7,044 bases of DNA from JBELHR01 sp049607205 (lineage in GTDB: Bacteria; Bacteroidota; Bacteroidia; Flavobacteriales; Flavobacteriaceae), in assembly GCA_049607205.1 (NCBI GenBank), contig JBMYWH010000040.1, positions 1 to 7,044 of the forward strand, written 5' to 3'. Numbering within the stretch: position 1 is the stretch's first letter; every line of letters begins with the position of its first letter. Of the stretch, positions 4,850-7,044 are shown in pieces. The notes under the pieces were generated by a model that saw only the letters and a list, made by a program, of their open reading frames with translations, searched no databases and was not told the DNA's origin. The position numbers were made by a program, and so were the translations under genes.

Positions 4850-7044
4850 ATGAAAGTTTGTATCGCAGAAAAACCCAGTGTCGCCAAGGAAATAGCTCAA
4901 ATATTAGGAGCTAATACTAGACGTGATGGGTATTTTGAAGGAGAGCAATACTGCGTCACTTGGACCTTTGGTCACTTGTGTACCCTCTACACTCCCGATG
5001 ATTACAAACCTCATTGGAAAAGATGGGATTTCAATACCCTCCCCATGCTTCCTGAACGCTTTGAAACTAAAGTCATTGACAACCCAGGGGTACAGAAGCA
5101 ATTTAATTCAATTAAAAATCTATTTCAAAAAGCAGATACCGTAATTAATTGCGGGGATGCTGGAATCGAAGGAGAAGTCATCCAACGCTGGGTGATCGAA
5201 AAAACAGGATATACCGGCCCCGTAGAACGTCTATGGATTTCATCCCTTACTCCTGAGGCCATTAAAGAAGGTTTTGCTAACCTGAAACCTGCAGAAAACT
5301 ATGATCTACTCTATCATGCAGGAAGTTCAAGAGCGATTGGAGATTGGTTATTAGGGATGAACGCGACACGACTCTATACCCTAAAATATGGAAGAGATCG
5401 ACAAGTACTCTCTCTTGGACGCGTACAAACTCCGACCCTAGCCATGCTGGTAGAACGCTATCTAGAGATACAAAACTTCAAACCACAGCCCTATTGGGAA
5501 CTTCAAACCGAGTTCAAAAATGGAGTGTTCGCCTATGAAGAAGGAAAGTTTCTAAACAAAGAAGCAGGTGAAAAGGTTTTACAAGAGATCGAAACGGAGG
5601 ATTTTGAAATTATAGAGGTCACTAAGAAAAAAGGAAAGGAACTTCCTCCTTCTCTTTTTGACTTAACAGGTCTACAAGTATACTGCAATAATAAATTCGG
5701 TTACTCCGCGGACCAAACACTAAAAGTCGCTCAGAGTCTTTATGAAAAAAAGCTTATAACCTATCCTAGGGTGGATACGACCTATTTACCGGATGATATT
5801 TATCCGAAGATTCCTGAAATCCTGTCAGGGCTCTCTAAATATGCAAAATTCACCTCTTCCCTATTAGGACAAGAGATCAAAAAGAGTAAAAAGGTTTTTG
5901 ACAATAAAAAAGTAACGGATCACCATGCCATTATTCCTACAGGCTATGAAGGTGGAATGTCTGAAATGGATGCACCTGTCTATGATGCAATTGTAAAGCG
6001 ATTTATTGCCGCCTTTTATCCCGATTGTATCGTGGCCAACACCAATATGAAAGGTCAGGTATTAGATTATATTTTCAAAGCTAATGGAAAGGTCATTGTT
6101 TCTCCGGGCTGGCGTGAAGTACTTCACCCAAAAAGTTCTCAGACCCAGGAAAAATCTAAAGACAAATTACTCCCCGATCTTAAAAAAGGAGATCGCGGTG
6201 CTCACAAACCCCTCTTTGTAGAGAAACAAACTTCTGCACCCAAGCAATACACCGAAGCAACTCTTCTAAGGGCTATGGAAACCGCTGGAAAAAAAGTAGA
6301 AGATGAAGAACTTCGAGATTTAATGAAAGCCAATGGAATAGGTCGCCCATCAACTAGAGCGAACATCATTGAAACCCTATTTCGAAGAAAGTATATTAAG
6401 AAAGAAAAGAAAAACCTTATTCCTACCTCTGTAGGAGTTCAACTCATACAAACCATAGGAGATAAGCAGATCACCTCTGCAAAACTTACAGGACTTTGGG
6501 AAAAGAAGTTAAAGGATATAGAACAAGGGGAATATTCCGCGGCACTTTTTATACGTGAAATGAAGCAAATGGTGGATGAGCTCGTCGTTCAAGTTCGTTT
6601 AGAGCAGCATCAAGGAATACGTCAAATGACCCCGACTTCTACTAAAAAATCAAGTCCTAAGAAAGCTGGTCTTTCTACAGAAAAATGCCCTAAATGTAAA
6701 GAAGGAACTTTACTTAAAGGTTCAGAAAATTACGGTTGTAGTAACTATAGCAAAGGTTGTGACTTTTTGATGCCTTTTAAATTTGAAGGAAAGAAGATAT
6801 CGGACACTCAGTTCAAAAAACTCTTGAAAAAAGGAAAAACGGATCTTTTAAAAGGCTTTAAAATCTCCGATCAAAAAATAAATGCCTTCTTAAGTTTTGA
6901 CCAAACCTATAAGCTGATGTTGAACCCTGAGAAATCAAAAACTACATCAGATTCGAACAGCTTAATATGTCCGCGTTGTAATAAGGGGGAAATTCAAAAA
7001 GGTAAAACCGCTTTTGGCTGTGCCAATTATAATAAAGGATGTGA
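4850..7044 (+). CDS. topB: DNA topoisomerase III-like type IA topoisomerase (C-terminus beyond window)
   Basis: I read this frame directly: it is open from ATG 4850 to the window edge, 731 complete residues, already longer than E. coli TopB (653). Type IA enzymes cut one DNA strand, pass another through and reseal, resolving precatenanes and recombination intermediates. The TOPRIM domain begins with Glu7 (CIAEKPSVAKEIA, 4-16). Its acidic motif reads NCGDAGIEGE, so D103 and E107 are present but the usual second Asp is Gly105. LGRVQTPTL lies at 189-197. The active-site Tyr305 is in TYPRVDTTYL, the DHHAIIPT motif follows, and GIGRPSTRA is at 496-504. After a Lys/Ser-rich linker come two zinc ribbons of identical spacing, C613-x2-C616-x13-C630-x6-C637 and C707-x2-C710-x13-C724-x6-C731, separated by a lysine-rich repeat-like segment. 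The gene has its own promoter and probably forms its own unit. Assignment to the TopB group rather than TopA rests on overall motif pattern. Confidence 0.93.
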   Translation, partial: MKVCIAEKPSVAKEIAQILGANTRRDGYFEGEQYCVTWTFGHLCTLYTPDDYKPHWKRWDFNTLPMLPERFETKVIDNPGVQKQFNSIKNLFQKADTVINCGDAGIEGEVIQRWVIEKTGYTGPVERLWISSLTPEAIKEGFANLKPAENYDLLYHAGSSRAIGDWLLGMNATRLYTLKYGRDRQVLSLGRVQTPTLAMLVERYLEIQNFKPQPYWELQTEFKNGVFAYEEGKFLNKEAGEKVLQEIETEDFEIIEVTKKKGKELPPSLFDLTGLQVYCNNKFGYSADQTLKVAQSLYEKKLITYPRVDTTYLPDDIYPKIPEILSGLSKYAKFTSSLLGQEIKKSKKVFDNKKVTDHHAIIPTGYEGGMSEMDAPVYDAIVKRFIAAFYPDCIVANTNMKGQVLDYIFKANGKVIVSPGWREVLHPKSSQTQEKSKDKLLPDLKKGDRGAHKPLFVEKQTSAPKQYTEATLLRAMETAGKKVEDEELRDLMKANGIGRPSTRANIIETLFRRKYIKKEKKNLIPTSVGVQLIQTIGDKQITSAKLTGLWEKKLKDIEQGEYSAALFIREMKQMVDELVVQVRLEQHQGIRQMTPTSTKKSSPKKAGLSTEKCPKCKEGTLLKGSENYGCSNYSKGCDFLMPFKFEGKKISDTQFKKLLKKGKTDLLKGFKISDQKINAFLSFDQTYKLMLNPEKSKTTSDSNSLICPRCNKGEIQKGKTAFGCANYNKGC

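Noticed and set aside
4697..5144. Three small frames around the sirtuin/topoisomerase junction (4697-4900 minus, 4904-5101 minus, 4923-5144 plus)
   Set aside because: All overlap the sirtuin or topoisomerase frames, which carry clear family motifs; none has a motif of its own.
5344..5538. 64-residue open frame on the plus strand
   Set aside because: Out of frame within the topoisomerase gene, where the main frame holds the conserved GRVQTPTL motif.
4850..7044. Topoisomerase as a mark of an integrated conjugative element
   Set aside because: TopB-like proteins do occur on Bacteroidota mobile elements, but no tra, mob, integrase or att-like repeat is visible, and neighbours are chromosomal in character.

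Overview
The window most likely comes from a member of the Bacteroidota. It is AT-rich and its starts lack clear Shine-Dalgarno sequences. The secreted protein has a signal peptide ending in A|Q, which is common in this phylum. Two intergenic regions carry the phylum's own promoter architecture, TTTG-N19-TAnnTTTG. The protein families fit as well: an FeS-type GMC oxidoreductase, a DUF1080 protein, a cysteine-poor class III sirtuin and a TopB-like topoisomerase with a DAG TOPRIM motif. I cannot resolve the genus or family. No mobile element, rRNA, tRNA or CRISPR array is visible, and the region reads as ordinary chromosome.

Region 1 (1-2732) looks like a small sugar-oxidation module. A GMC-family flavoprotein dehydrogenase runs leftward off the window edge (1-866, minus strand). 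Across a 109-bp AT-rich divergent intergenic region, an AraC-type regulator (976-1995) is followed after one base by a secreted DUF1080 / 3-keto-glycoside hydrolase-lyase-like protein (1997-2692). A plausible reading is that the GMC enzyme oxidises a glycoside to its 3-keto form, the DUF1080 protein cleaves a 3-keto glycoside, and the AraC protein senses a related sugar. The substrate is unknown. The unit ends in a strong intrinsic terminator (2691-2732).

Region 2 (2714-4775) is a second transcription unit. Its promoter overlaps the preceding terminator: the -33 TTTG lies inside the right arm of the terminator hairpin. The -7 box ends only 5 bases before the ATG of a MATE-family efflux transporter (2750-4099), so the transcript is probably leaderless or nearly so. 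The MATE gene overlaps a class III Sir2/CobB-type deacylase gene (4089-4775) by 11 bases.

Region 3 (4797-7044) holds a DNA topoisomerase III-like type IA topoisomerase that runs off the right edge. It has its own promoter with the same 19-base spacer. Its C-terminal tail carries two zinc ribbons with identical spacing, and the TOPRIM DxD motif reads DAG.

I see no clearly new multi-gene system. The points most worth a second look are the terminator-promoter overlap, the MATE-sirtuin overlap, the incomplete zinc site of the sirtuin, the altered TOPRIM motif of the topoisomerase, and the sugar module around the FeS-type GMC enzyme.
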